DNA of 49,579 nt from contig JAHJDG010000166.1 in assembly GCA_018812265.1 (NCBI GenBank), positions 1-49,579 of the forward strand, in the 5' to 3' direction. The DNA comes from a bacterium. Its GTDB lineage: Bacteria > Electryoneota > RPQS01. Positions 17,425-27,300 of the stretch are shown one piece after another (the first letter of the stretch is position 1; each line of letters starts with the position of its first letter). The notes beneath the pieces are model-generated. The model was not told where the DNA came from. It was given only the letters and a program-made list of their open reading frames with translations, and made no database searches. A program made the translations under genes and the position numbers.

Positions 17425-17965
17425 GCGACACTCCTTGGCTTATCATACGATCAGTTGGTGCATTTGAACCGATTGGCTCTCAAGCACTTGGCGATACAAC
17501 CGTCGGGCTAAGAACCGTAGTAAATATAGTCAACCTACCGCGACTGCGCAAGGGACGCTCGCTCCTTTTCGCAGCCTTTCGGAGCCACAATCATGCGTGC
17601 GAAGGAGCCTGAGTTCGACCAGTGGACCGACCAGAACCACATGCCATATGTGCCCGGCATGGGACGCGAAAGCCAAAAGTTATCAAGCCCTCCGGCCCTG
17701 CCCAAGCGCTTGAACTTGTTATGGCACGGCATCCTCAGGTTTCTGGGTCTTTCCGAGGAACGTGGGTCAGCATCCCGTCGTCAGATGCCCACGACGCTTC
17801 TTTAAGCCTCTCTTGAACTTCCCGTTTTCCCTCCTCTCAGACGGCACCTGAGCCGTTCGCGGCTGTCTGCGTACTCCCCTCCGCAACCTTCTGCATATCT
17901 GTTCCCTCACACATACTGCACTTGACCCTTTCCCCGCCGAACGCTATCTTGGATCAATATCCACT
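17425..17965. other. 541-bp spacer upstream of folC
   Basis: It holds the upstream region of the 85-residue gene, a possible small gene (17593-17805, listed separately) and a weak structured segment. There, CAGACGGC (17838-17845) can pair with GCTGTCTG (17862-17869) using one G-T wobble. No clear promoter or terminator for folC was found. Confidence 0.5.
17593..17805 (+). CDS. Possible small protein (70 residues)
   Basis: The reading frame starts at an ATG eight bases after GGAG (17581-17584) and ends in TAA. The first half shows the GC-rich third-position use of nearby genes, and the protein opens MRAKEPEFDQWTDQNHMPY, which looks soluble and ordinary in composition. No family is recognised. 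Overlapping frames exist on both strands, so this may be chance. Conservation in a relative would decide. Confidence 0.35.
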   Translation: MRAKEPEFDQWTDQNHMPYVPGMGRESQKLSSPPALPKRLNLLWHGILRFLGLSEERGSASRRQMPTTLL

Positions 17966-19282
17966 TTGTTGGCAAAGCACGTGCGATTCCCCGATCTCGA
18001 TTCTGTAGAGAACCATCTTAACTCGCTCATTAACTATGAGCACGCCTTTCCGTTGGGCGGCCCGCGCGATCGTCCCAAGCTCGATCCGACTCTGCAGGCA
18101 GTCGAGCGGTTGAGCCTGTCGCTCAGCCTTCCCGGCTGCGTTCATATCGCGGGTACGAAAGGCAAAGGTTCGGTCGTCTGTTTCCTTGAAGGTCTGCTGA
18201 CGCCGGACGCCCCGGTTCTTTCCTTCACCAGCCCTCACCTGACCTCCTTTACTGAGCGCCTCCGTTACGGTGGAAAGCCGCTCGCCCCCGATCTCTGGCA
18301 ACGCGGTTTCGAGGAGATTGTTCCCGCTTTCGCGGAGGAACCGGCCATCCGTTTGACCTACTTCGAGACAACGTGGGTAATGTTCCTGTGGGCCGCGCGA
18401 GCGCTAAACACCGCGGTCAACCTTGTCGAGGCCGGACTCGGTGGGAAGTGGGATGCCACCAACGTCCTCACGAATACGATGGCGGTTCTGACCTCGGTGG
18501 ACTACGACCACACCGACGTTCTTGGCGATACTCTGACCGAGATCGCCGCGGATAAGGCGGGAATCATCAAAGAAAAGTCTCAGGTCATCATCGGCCGTCA
18601 ACCGGACGAAGCCCTCCGCGTATTCCGCTCGGTAGCCGATTCCATGACGGCACACGCCTGCATTTTTGGCGACGAGTTCTCGTGGACAGAAGAATCGGCG
18701 GATCGTTTTCAATACCAAGACGCGCAGGGAACCATCGGCGGTCTTTCCCTGAATGCGCCCGGACTCCACCAGCGAGATAACGCCGCCGTCGCTCTCCGCG
18801 TAGCTCGACTTCTTCGTCCTGAACTTTCGGAGAGCGAGATCCGCACTCGTCTCGCCGCCTGCACTGTCCCGGCTCGACAACAGCTTCTTCCCGGCGCTCC
18901 CGAAATTCTCATAGATGTCGCCCATAATCCCGTTTCGTTTCGCGCGCTCGCCGAAACCATTCGTCAGCGGTTCTCCGAACGGCGAATCCTCATGGTCTTC
19001 GGCATGATGCGGAACAAAGACGCCACCGCTTCGCTCAGTGCTTTGAAGGGACTGGTGCGGGACGTCGTTCCGGTCGAGCTCAACAGCCCGCGCAGCGCGA
19101 AGCAAGCGGATTTGCGCGAGATCGCGGAATCCCTCGGAATGAATGTCGTTTGCCCGCCGTCGCTTGAAGATGCTTTCCGAATGCTTCACGAACGCGATAA
19201 ACACAATCTCGGCCTGGTGGCCGGTTCTTTTTATCTGGCCGGGGATTATCTGCTCTGGAGACGCCGTGCCGGAATTGCCTGA
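17966..19282 (+). CDS. folC: Dihydrofolate synthase/folylpolyglutamate synthase
   Basis: The Mur-ligase-family protein has 438 residues. The ATP loop is HIAGTKGKGSV (residues 60-70), followed by FTSPHLTSFTERL, LVEAGLGGKWDATNV, and TSVDYDHTDVLGDT with the metal-binding His. KAGIIK contains the lysine carbamylated in the family, and IDVAHNP lies in the C-terminal domain. It adds glutamate to dihydropteroate and folates, an essential step of folate metabolism in the cytoplasm. The start is TTG 17966 or TTG 17969; GTG 17981 is also possible, and no strong ribosome site is seen. Its last 17 bases overlap mutM in another frame. Confidence 0.92.
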   Translation: MLAKHVRFPDLDSVENHLNSLINYEHAFPLGGPRDRPKLDPTLQAVERLSLSLSLPGCVHIAGTKGKGSVVCFLEGLLTPDAPVLSFTSPHLTSFTERLRYGGKPLAPDLWQRGFEEIVPAFAEEPAIRLTYFETTWVMFLWAARALNTAVNLVEAGLGGKWDATNVLTNTMAVLTSVDYDHTDVLGDTLTEIAADKAGIIKEKSQVIIGRQPDEALRVFRSVADSMTAHACIFGDEFSWTEESADRFQYQDAQGTIGGLSLNAPGLHQRDNAAVALRVARLLRPELSESEIRTRLAACTVPARQQLLPGAPEILIDVAHNPVSFRALAETIRQRFSERRILMVFGMMRNKDATASLSALKGLVRDVVPVELNSPRSAKQADLREIAESLGMNVVCPPSLEDAFRMLHERDKHNLGLVAGSFYLAGDYLLWRRRAGIA

Positions 19283-20090
19283 AGTCGAAACCACCGTCCG
19301 GCAGATTCGACCATGCTTGCTTGGCAGGACGATTCACCGGGCTCGTTTCTCAGTCCCCCGGCAGCTTCTTCCCCAGACTCCGAGAACGATCGCCCGTACG
19401 ATCAGTGGTCAAACGATTCGCGACGTCCGGCGTCGCGGCAAGTTCATTCTGCTCGATCTTGATAGCGGAACGTTGCTCATTCATCTCCGCATGACCGGAC
19501 GGCTGTATATTCGGCTGGTGCAGAAAAAAGCGAACGACTACGAACGCGCATGGTTCGAGCTGAATGATGGTACCAACGTTCTGGTATTTCGAGATCCCCG
19601 AACTCTGGGTGTGATCAGATTCTATCCCGAAGGCTCGGAGATTAAATCCCTGACCGACTTGGGCTGGGAGCCTCTTCAAGATTTTATATCCGTGGAGATG
19701 GTGAAGGCTGCATTGGCGCGGCGTACGATTGCGATCAAGCCGCTATTGCTCGATCAGAGCGTCTGGGCGGGCATCGGCAACATCTATGCGTCGGAAGCGC
19801 TGTGGGAAGCCCGTATTGATCCGCGTCGCAACGCTTCGCGTTTGACCAAACCTCAGATTGCCCGCCTTATCAAAGCGATACCGATGGTCCTCCGTCGCGC
19901 ACTCGGCAAAGGCGGAACGACTCTGCGCGACTTCGCAAGTCCCGATGGACTACCCGGTTCCTATCAACGCGAGTTCCGGGTATATGATCGGGAAGGAGAA
20001 CCGTGTCTGCGCTGCCATCGCCCGATTCGCCGGATCGTTCAAGCCCAACGTTCCACCTACTTCTGCTCGGATTGTCAAAAACGGAGTTGA
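19266..20090 (+). CDS. mutM: Formamidopyrimidine-DNA glycosylase (Fpg)
   Basis: The protein has 274 residues from GTG 19266, chosen because the mature protein must begin PELPEVETT, with the N-terminal proline as nucleophile and Glu3 as acid. A GGAG lies six bases upstream, inside folC. Other landmarks are RRRGKFILLDL with the conserved lysine, HLRMTGRL, QSVWAGIGNIYASEALW (the H2TH segment) and a C-terminal zinc finger with Cys247, Cys250, Cys267 and Cys270. The enzyme excises 8-oxoguanine and formamidopyrimidines and nicks the strand. It is probably co-translated with folC. Confidence 0.95.
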   Translation: MPELPEVETTVRQIRPCLLGRTIHRARFSVPRQLLPQTPRTIARTISGQTIRDVRRRGKFILLDLDSGTLLIHLRMTGRLYIRLVQKKANDYERAWFELNDGTNVLVFRDPRTLGVIRFYPEGSEIKSLTDLGWEPLQDFISVEMVKAALARRTIAIKPLLLDQSVWAGIGNIYASEALWEARIDPRRNASRLTKPQIARLIKAIPMVLRRALGKGGTTLRDFASPDGLPGSYQREFRVYDREGEPCLRCHRPIRRIVQAQRSTYFCSDCQKRS

Positions 20091-20106
20091 GTCCAACTAC
20101 ACAGTG

Positions 20107-20140
20107 AAAAGAGAGGCGAGACCGTTTGGCCTCGCCTCTC
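20107..20140 (-). terminator. Terminator of the metallopeptidase operon
   Basis: A perfect 10-bp stem GAGAGGCGAG/CTCGCCTCTC (20111-20120 with 20131-20140) is followed on the minus strand by four T residues (20107-20110). It sits just past the stop of the 986-residue gene and may also serve mutM in the other direction. Confidence 0.8.
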
Positions 20141-20162
20141 CACGTGTCCGCGTGATGTGAAG

Positions 20163-23123
20163 CTATCGAATGAACTGTAGCTTGATCGGCCGACTCTGTC
20201 CTCCGTCCCATCGAATCTGTGCGAAATACGTTCCTGAAGCCGTGCTCGGCGACCACGATGCCTTGCCGACGGATTCCGATAAGCGGCGCGATTCGACGGC
20301 GCGCCCCATCAGATCGAAGATCACCAGCTCTCCACCGAGCGCCGACGGCAACGCATACTCAATCGTCGTCTGGCCGTTGAACGGATTGGGATAGGCCGGA
20401 CCGATGGATACCGCGTTGGGCAACGCTCGCGTCTCGGTCTGTGGCTCATCCACCGGAAGCACGTCCGCCGCCCACGCGAACAGCCGGTCCATCAGACCCG
20501 CCATATCCGTGGAACCCGCTCCCATTCCCGAAACCGCTTCGATCCCGAATCCGAACAGAAGTCCCCGTCCGTTTGCGAACTCCACCGCGGCGATGGGGCC
20601 GGTGCCGCTGCGGCCATAGGTGGCAATTCCCCGGCTCGATCCGAACGGCAGGAAGGACGTTTCTTCCGTCTGATTTGCCGCTCCGTCTGTTCCCGTCACC
20701 AGAAACCACTCACCGGGCTGAAGCGGAGCGGACGAAGCCGTCACCGCAAAACTCACCAGATTCTCGGATTCGATATCCACCTGCAGGACGTTGCGACCGA
20801 AGTCCGTTTGGGTGAGCTCATCGGCAATGTTCTGTCCCGACAGCACCACCCGATTCTCCTGGGTGATGTAGTCGGCGAGTAGCGCCTGATCCTGAGCCGT
20901 AATGATGTTGCCTTGCGAGTTTCCCGAAAGCCAGATGACCAAACCCGGCTGCGGCAACAGCGACATCGAGAGGGATTCACCGGAACTCAGATCGGCCTGG
21001 TCGTAGATCCGATCTTGAGCACGCAGTGCCCGGCTTACGAAATTCTCGACTTCGGTCACGGGATCGTCGCGCACAATCAGCAGATGGGGTGTTCCCGTCG
21101 TGAACTCGAATGAATGCTCAAACGTCGCACTGCCGCCATTCGCCGAGATGCTGATCGTAACAACGGCCCAGTGATCCACCGCGCCGTTGTGGACGTGAAT
21201 CAGGACGGGAACCGGCGAGAAGGTTTCCTGCGGACCAAGCTCGGCTACCGTTTGAACTCCATTCTCAATCGTAAGACTCGCGTCGTCCGAGTGCACGGTG
21301 ACCTGCACGTTCGTAGCCGGTGGCGGAAAGAGCACGACGTCGTTCCGCACCGTGAAAACCAGCTCGATGGTTTCCGCCCCTTCGATGAAACGGTCTCCGT
21401 CACCGACACTGGCGCCTCGCCCGTCGGCGTAGTAGCTGAAGTCTTCGATCGCGAAATGAGGATCATCGCCCGGCCCGATCCCGTGCCGACCAAAGGCCGC
21501 ATAAATCACCGTGGCATGAGGGGTACCGTTGCTTAGATCCCCGTCATCATCGTCCTCTTCAAGCACGGCGATCAAGTAGTCAAGAAACGTTTCCGCCAGA
21601 GCATAGCGCGCAAAATGAGCGAGATCATCCGTCACCTCTGCTCCGAGAGTCTGCCGCATCTCCCATAGTGCCGCCGAGATGAACTGACTATCATAGTGAA
21701 CTTCGCCAAACCAGTTTCGCGGATAGACCAGGTTGTTGTTCAGGTTCCGGAACCAACTGTTGAATACACCTTGAATCCACTCGGCCATGTAGGGATCGCC
21801 GTTGATGGTCGCCGCAATGTAATCCGACCACGCTTCGTTGAGCGCTCCCGGCTGATCAATGTACGGCAATGTGCCCGGCGGATAGATGCCGTCGGTCACG
21901 CCGTGCGTGTATTCATGATAGATCACGTCGCTGAACATGGCGAAGTTGTGGTTCAGCCCGCCGGAGCCGTAATATGTGCCGTAGCCGTTCCAGAACGCGT
22001 TGTCGTAGGCGTGTCCGTAGTTGGCTACCGCTGGCAGCGGATAATCCAACGCATCGAAATCCGGATCCAAGACTTTGTACCAGTCGTGAATGAACGTCGT
22101 GTGATAGAACAGGTTGAGTTCGGGTTCGGCGGCGTATTGGGTAGTCCACTCCCAGGCGAGCGGAGCGAACGGCGCGGTCAATGACAGGGTCATGAGCCCG
22201 TTAGGTCCGTCATCGTTCTGAGCATAGACGTACGGCCCGCGAAGCTCCGCCTGAAGTTCGGCGGCGCTTCCCGCTTCCCGTGAAAATTCTCCGTTTGCAG
22301 TCGTCGTAACCGGAGTCCCGTTGATTGTGACCGTCGCGTGAGCGTGAGGGGCAATCTGAAAATCGCTGAAATCGTAGGGTTGCCGGTAGGGTCCCCGTAC
22401 CGTTCCCGAAACCACGTCCGTCTGAATTCCCGGCCAGTCGCGAATGATCTCGCCCGTGACCGCATCCACGATTCCTTCCCGGCGTTCATCCGCCATCGGG
22501 CCCGCAACTCGAATCCAATAGACGGGCCGCAGAACGCGAGCCGCCACGTCCGGATACCACGCCGAGAAAGACTGCTCCGCATCATTTTCCCACACCGTAT
22601 AATCCGCTTCCATCGCCAGAGTCGTGGCGGCCGCATCCATTCCCAGCAGATGGGAATCTACGATTGGCCAGTCGTCATGAGTGCGCAGACTCCACCTCAT
22701 GAGTTGTCCGCGACGATTTAAAACGATATCCGCCCGCCCGGATAGGACCGGCAAACCCAATCGCAGCTCGCGGAAGAACGCCCGGCTCAGTTGGCGACTT
22801 ACATGTATGCTGGCAAGCTCGAACTCGGTATGAGTCCCCGTCGCCGATACAACTTGCGCCAGCGCAGCCTGAGCGTTTCCACCCGGCACGTCCACCGGCG
22901 GGCCGAATCCCAAGACGGGCGCGGTGAGGATGGGTGAATGCAGGATCGTCCAATCCGCAAACTCAGTCTGATCGAGTCGTGCATCGGTCTGCTTCTGAGA
23001 TAGCCCTTCAAGTTGAGCTTCCGCCGGCCATGAGCCGGCCGAAGCCGTCACACTGAGGAATATCACCAGCAGTACGGACAACAAACTCACCCCGCCGGTT
23101 TTCCACTTGCGTTCCGAAATCAT
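20163..23123 (-). CDS. Secreted zinc metallopeptidase with T9SS-type sorting domain
   Basis: The protein has 986 residues with a signal peptide (hydrophobic SLLSVLLVIFLSVTASA, cleavage near residue 29). A propeptide-like region is followed by a gluzincin catalytic domain: HEYTH with His403, Glu404 and His407, and the third ligand Glu430 in GALNEAWSDYIA. The HExxH to Glu spacing and sequence suit thermolysin/fungalysin-type (M4/M36) peptidases. After it come beta-rich repeats, then a module (about 700-900) shared with the 893-residue protein at 34212-36893. The C-terminal type-A sorting domain has YPNPFNGQTTIEYALP. It is probably exported and anchored or released by a type IX-like system. It has a good Shine-Dalgarno (AAAGGAG) and lies 22 bp after the beta-barrel gene. 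Confidence 0.9.
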   Translation of the reverse strand: MISERKWKTGGVSLLSVLLVIFLSVTASAGSWPAEAQLEGLSQKQTDARLDQTEFADWTILHSPILTAPVLGFGPPVDVPGGNAQAALAQVVSATGTHTEFELASIHVSRQLSRAFFRELRLGLPVLSGRADIVLNRRGQLMRWSLRTHDDWPIVDSHLLGMDAAATTLAMEADYTVWENDAEQSFSAWYPDVAARVLRPVYWIRVAGPMADERREGIVDAVTGEIIRDWPGIQTDVVSGTVRGPYRQPYDFSDFQIAPHAHATVTINGTPVTTTANGEFSREAGSAAELQAELRGPYVYAQNDDGPNGLMTLSLTAPFAPLAWEWTTQYAAEPELNLFYHTTFIHDWYKVLDPDFDALDYPLPAVANYGHAYDNAFWNGYGTYYGSGGLNHNFAMFSDVIYHEYTHGVTDGIYPPGTLPYIDQPGALNEAWSDYIAATINGDPYMAEWIQGVFNSWFRNLNNNLVYPRNWFGEVHYDSQFISAALWEMRQTLGAEVTDDLAHFARYALAETFLDYLIAVLEEDDDDGDLSNGTPHATVIYAAFGRHGIGPGDDPHFAIEDFSYYADGRGASVGDGDRFIEGAETIELVFTVRNDVVLFPPPATNVQVTVHSDDASLTIENGVQTVAELGPQETFSPVPVLIHVHNGAVDHWAVVTISISANGGSATFEHSFEFTTGTPHLLIVRDDPVTEVENFVSRALRAQDRIYDQADLSSGESLSMSLLPQPGLVIWLSGNSQGNIITAQDQALLADYITQENRVVLSGQNIADELTQTDFGRNVLQVDIESENLVSFAVTASSAPLQPGEWFLVTGTDGAANQTEETSFLPFGSSRGIATYGRSGTGPIAAVEFANGRGLLFGFGIEAVSGMGAGSTDMAGLMDRLFAWAADVLPVDEPQTETRALPNAVSIGPAYPNPFNGQTTIEYALPSALGGELVIFDLMGRAVESRRLSESVGKASWSPSTASGTYFAQIRWDGGQSRPIKLQFIR

Positions 23124-23145
23124 CTATGCTCCTTTCAACCGATGT

Positions 23146-23928
23146 CTACATGTAGAGGAAGACCGCAACCCGGAACGTGTCGGCGGAACGATCAAGGCTG
23201 CTTGTGGATATGTCGGTTTCCGAATCAATATCCCGCTTGCGGGAATATTGTGAATGCCGCCACTCGATCCGGTAGCCAATCCCATTGCTTCCCCATTTGA
23301 CTCCCAATCCATAGTTTATGAGATTCCAGTCCCGCTGATTGTCGGTCAGAATCACCGAGCCGACCGGTACGTCGCGCGCGCTGCCGCCCCCGACCAAGAT
23401 AAACGGAACCATCCCCTGCCACTGAACCGGATGGACAAGGGCATTCAGCGTAACCTGATAGCCAACTCCATAGTCTTTCCACACGGGATCCGAACGTCCC
23501 GAAAATGGGATGGTTACGTCGGCATCTACCTCGAATCCGGCTTCACGGGCGACCGACATCCCGTAGTAGGCCGACAGCACTACAACTCCCCGCCGGGTAA
23601 ATCCGGTTCCCGACCAGCTCTGAACGGAGCCGCCTCCCCCGATTTCCCACCGGAACGCGAACGGTGCGTATGAAATCCGGTCCGAATCTGCCCGGGTAGG
23701 CTCGACAAACCAGATGCTCTGTACTTCATCACGCGAATACACCTGTAAAGGGGGAGTGAGAACTCCACGAAGCTCCCAGTCCGTTGTGAAGACAGCGGAT
23801 GTATCCTGCCGTAACACGGCACATTTTACGACTCTCCCGCTTCGCAGGCGGACATAGTCCTGAGCCTCTGAGGGCAGGCTGATGATGAGTAAGGCCAAGC
23901 ACGTGCCGAGGATTCCTGCGCCTCTCAT
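23146..23928 (-). CDS. Probable outer-membrane beta-barrel protein
   Basis: The protein has 260 residues from ATG 23928, which follows a strong AAGGAGGG site; a longer frame from 23985 is less likely. A signal peptide (ILGTCLALLIISLPSEA) precedes a short soluble stretch. From about residue 95 there are alternating aromatic/glycine strands (FRWEIGGGGSVQSW, VVVLSAYYGM, YGVGYQVTLNALVHP, VPFILVGGGSA, INYGLGVKWG, GYRIEWRHSQYS) ending FRVAVFLYM. This is the pattern of a small beta-barrel of the OmpA/OMP_b-brl type. It forms an operon with the downstream metallopeptidase. Function is unknown; it could be a porin-like or accessory envelope protein. Confidence 0.7.
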   Translation of the reverse strand: MRGAGILGTCLALLIISLPSEAQDYVRLRSGRVVKCAVLRQDTSAVFTTDWELRGVLTPPLQVYSRDEVQSIWFVEPTRADSDRISYAPFAFRWEIGGGGSVQSWSGTGFTRRGVVVLSAYYGMSVAREAGFEVDADVTIPFSGRSDPVWKDYGVGYQVTLNALVHPVQWQGMVPFILVGGGSARDVPVGSVILTDNQRDWNLINYGLGVKWGSNGIGYRIEWRHSQYSRKRDIDSETDISTSSLDRSADTFRVAVFLYM

Positions 23929-24349
23929 GGTCCCTCCTTCGGTTGATTCCGCACTATCTCTATCTAAAGTTACGAAAATCTCCAATGAAGAGCCAGCACA
24001 CCCAGACGACCGCCAACGGATGCATCAGAGAAGGAGGCTCGGTCCGCTTGTCCTGCCGGAGATTCGCGATCTGCCGGTGGCCTCCGCAAGCGATTTTCCG
24101 AATTCCCAGTCCGTTTGCCAGCTTTCGTGACCCAACATACTTCAAAGCGAGTTCGAAAATCGTGATTTCGCCGGGAAACCGCGCTTGAATTAGGCCATAT
24201 GTTGATGTATATTTGCAAATAGCAAAGAGCAAATCATTTACTCACCAATCTGACCGATAGTCGGTACAGTGTGGACGACCTGCCGGTCTGTTTTGAGTGC
24301 CATTGAGGCTGAGGATCGAAGAGAGCCAAGTACCCGCTGAGGAAACCAC
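23929..24349. other. 421-bp spacer between divergent genes
   Basis: It separates the beta-barrel gene (minus) from the SMC-like ATPase gene (plus). A promoter-like pair for the latter lies at 24185-24213, followed by three GCAAA words within 24214-24234. No gene with a credible start and codon use was found here. Confidence 0.5.
24185..24213 (+). promoter_or_regulatory. Putative promoter of the SMC-like ATPase gene
   Basis: TTGAAT (24185-24190) and TATATT (24208-24213) are spaced by 17 bases. The start of transcription would be about 130 bases upstream of the GTG at 24350. Confidence 0.4.
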
Positions 24350-27300
24350 GTGAAGCTTCTACGCGTCGCCGTCGGACCCCACCCCCACGTATCCCTGCTT
24401 TTTCCAACTGCCCAGCAGCAAACGATGTATGAACCGCTTGTCGTCGTAGGTCCCAATGGATCCGGCAAGTCGCTCTTGGTCATGGGTTTGCTGGCGGCTC
24501 TGGCCGATGATGCCAATCGCCCCAAATGGCTTGACGCCCTGCGGGAAGGCGGCTTGGGCGAAGTGGAAGTGGTCTATGCCGTCGGGGATGACATCATTCG
24601 CTTCGTACGCCACCTGACCACGGATAATGCTACGACCAATCTGGAACGTTTGATCGAGTTCCCTACGGGAGGCAATGGCCGGCCGCAGCCCCACTCGATC
24701 AAGCTCCCCAACGAAGTTGCCGGGGAAATGGAGGTCTTCCGAACCAGTCGGCTGTTTCCGCTCGTGCACGTTCTCCTCGGCGGCAGGGCCATGCTTCCCG
24801 CCGATTCGATCCTTCGTGAAGCGGCCGTCGAGGTGGTCTGTTCCTCCGTTGACACCGAGCTGGCAGGGTGGCTCGCCCGCGAACGGCAGCTAACCGGTGA
24901 CGCCGAAAGCGCGGGCAGTCTGGCGGCGAGTCTTTCTGAAGTCGAAGCCGCCGAGCGGGAACTCCATCGCGTCGAGGCGTTGTGGCAAGTTTTGGAGCGG
25001 GATCAAGACCGCCGAAAGGAACTTGAGGGCCAGCTCGCGCAAACTCGCAATGAACGGAAGGTGTTGGTAGCCGAAGCCGAGGAAGTCGCCCAGCTTTGCG
25101 CTCTATCCGAGCGCGCCCGGCGGCTCGAGACGTGGCTGAGTGAAATTGAACGTGACAGCGAAAAGGTCGCCGAGCTTCGCCGTCGGCATTCCGAATTGCA
25201 GACGCGACTCGACGTGCTCGAAGCGAAGTTCCGGGGCGCGCCCGAAAACCTCCCGGACTTGCTCGACGAGTACGAAAGGTGCCGCGCCCGCGAGTCGGAA
25301 CTCGCTGACCGATTGAAATCTCTGACCGGCAATCGCGAGACTCAGAAAACGCGTCTTGAACAAGTCCGCTTGGAACTGGCACGGCTGGAATCGCCGCGTG
25401 ACGTGACGGCCGAGTTGGAGACCGCGCGGGAAGAAGCCGCCCGTCTGAACAACGAGCTTACCGAGCTTCTGCGCGGCCGTATCGAACTCGTCCGCAAACG
25501 GGAAGGCGCTCACCAGCGGTTGCAGCAGGAATTCGCTCCCTTCCTCGAGCTTGAAGGGCCCGCCCGCAAAGCGCTCGATGAGCTGGTCACTCTCGATCCG
25601 GCGCAACTGGTCGAGTCCGCCGTTCCACAGCCGGATTCCGCAACTCGCCAACGCGAAATTCGTGGCGAGGAGATCCGTGCGCATCTCCGCGATCGGTATG
25701 CGGGTTTCGAGAATCTGCCGGATCAGACCGCCGAGCGCCTGCGGGATCTCTTTCAAGCGCGCGCCGCCGTCTTTTCCTTTACCGCCGACCTTGAAGCCAT
25801 TGTGAGGCAACGCGAAGAACTCCGACGAAAAGTGCGTCCGTGGCTGGGTGCAGTGGGAGCGATGGTTACGGGAGGAGTCGGATTCGCGCTCGGCACCTAT
25901 CTCTCCGGCTGGGAAGTCGGGATCATCCTCGCGTTGGCGGCGAGTGGCGTGACCCTGCTCGGACTGCGATCCGTGCAGCGACGCGTCGAAGCGGATCTGG
26001 AATCCGTAGCGCAGGCGGAAGCGATGCTCCGCCAGAGGATTGCCGCCGCCGGCGACAAAGTCGCGCGACTGGAACGGGTACTTGCGCCGCTCGCGGAAAT
26101 CACAACCCTCGAGGGAGCCTTGGCCCGGCTGGCGGAGCATCAGAGGTATCGAGCCGAGCTGGATGGAATCGCCTTCGACGCGGATCTGCATGGAACGACC
26201 CACACCCATCCGCTCAGCCCGACGCTCCGGAGGATTCTTGAACACCTACCGCCCGAACTGTCGGACACACCTTTGAAAGTCATCCGCAAACTGTACGAGT
26301 CCTATCTTCAACTGGCGAAAAGCGCTCGTGAACTCGATGATCGGTGGGAGCGATACAGCGACGGCGGCTCGCACGTGCTGCAGATCCGCGAGTTGGAAGA
26401 CCAAGTTTCCCGTTTGAATCGAAAGCAGAGTGAACTGACCGAAAGATCGCAACGGGCACGTGAGCTGTTCGAGTCCCGCAAGGCGGCTCTCGCATCCGAA
26501 GCCGATGAACTTGCGCGGGCGGTCTCCCGCGATGCGAGCGCTGCCGTGGCCTCGGAACTCGAACAGACCACCGGGCGGATCGCCGAACTCGATCAACTGA
26601 CCGGAGCACTACTCTCGAAAGCCGATGCCGCGATCCTTCGGGAAGAGTGGCGGGAACGCGAAACCTTGAGAACCAAACTTCGCGAAGTCCGCAACGAACT
26701 CTCCGTGGGACAGAGTCACGATGAACTGCGCGCTCGCGAAGGCTTGCTCCGGGAAGAAGCGGCCGAGGCCCGACAGAAACTCAGCGCCCGCGATCCCTTG
26801 TATCTGCATCAGGGCAACACCGCCGAGTATTCCGCCAAGTATCAAGTCCAGCGGCGCACCCTTCAGGAGGCCATTGAGTCCTGCAATCAACGCGAATCCG
26901 CCGCGCAACGGGAACGCGATGCCATTGACACCGACAGCCGGATCGCCGCCCTGGCCGAGGAACCCGACCTTAAGGAACTGCGTCGCTTGCTCGCCGAGCA
27001 CAAGTTGCGCGTCGAGGAAATCCAACGGGATCTCACCACCACCCGTGAATTGGTCGCTTCGATTCGGTCCGAACGCGAGCAGAGAGTTCGCAACATCGGA
27101 TCCGAATTGCAGGAGAACATGGACCGAATCGTTTGCGAACTGACGGAAAAACGTTTCCGGTCGGTGCGCATCCAAGAGGGAGAGTGGATCGCCGCGGCGG
27201 GGGATGGTCAGCCGCGCCGGCTCACGTCGCTCTCCGACGGCACGCAGGATATTCTCCTGCTCGCCGCCCGGCTCGGAATTCTGTTCACCCTGAAGGGAAG

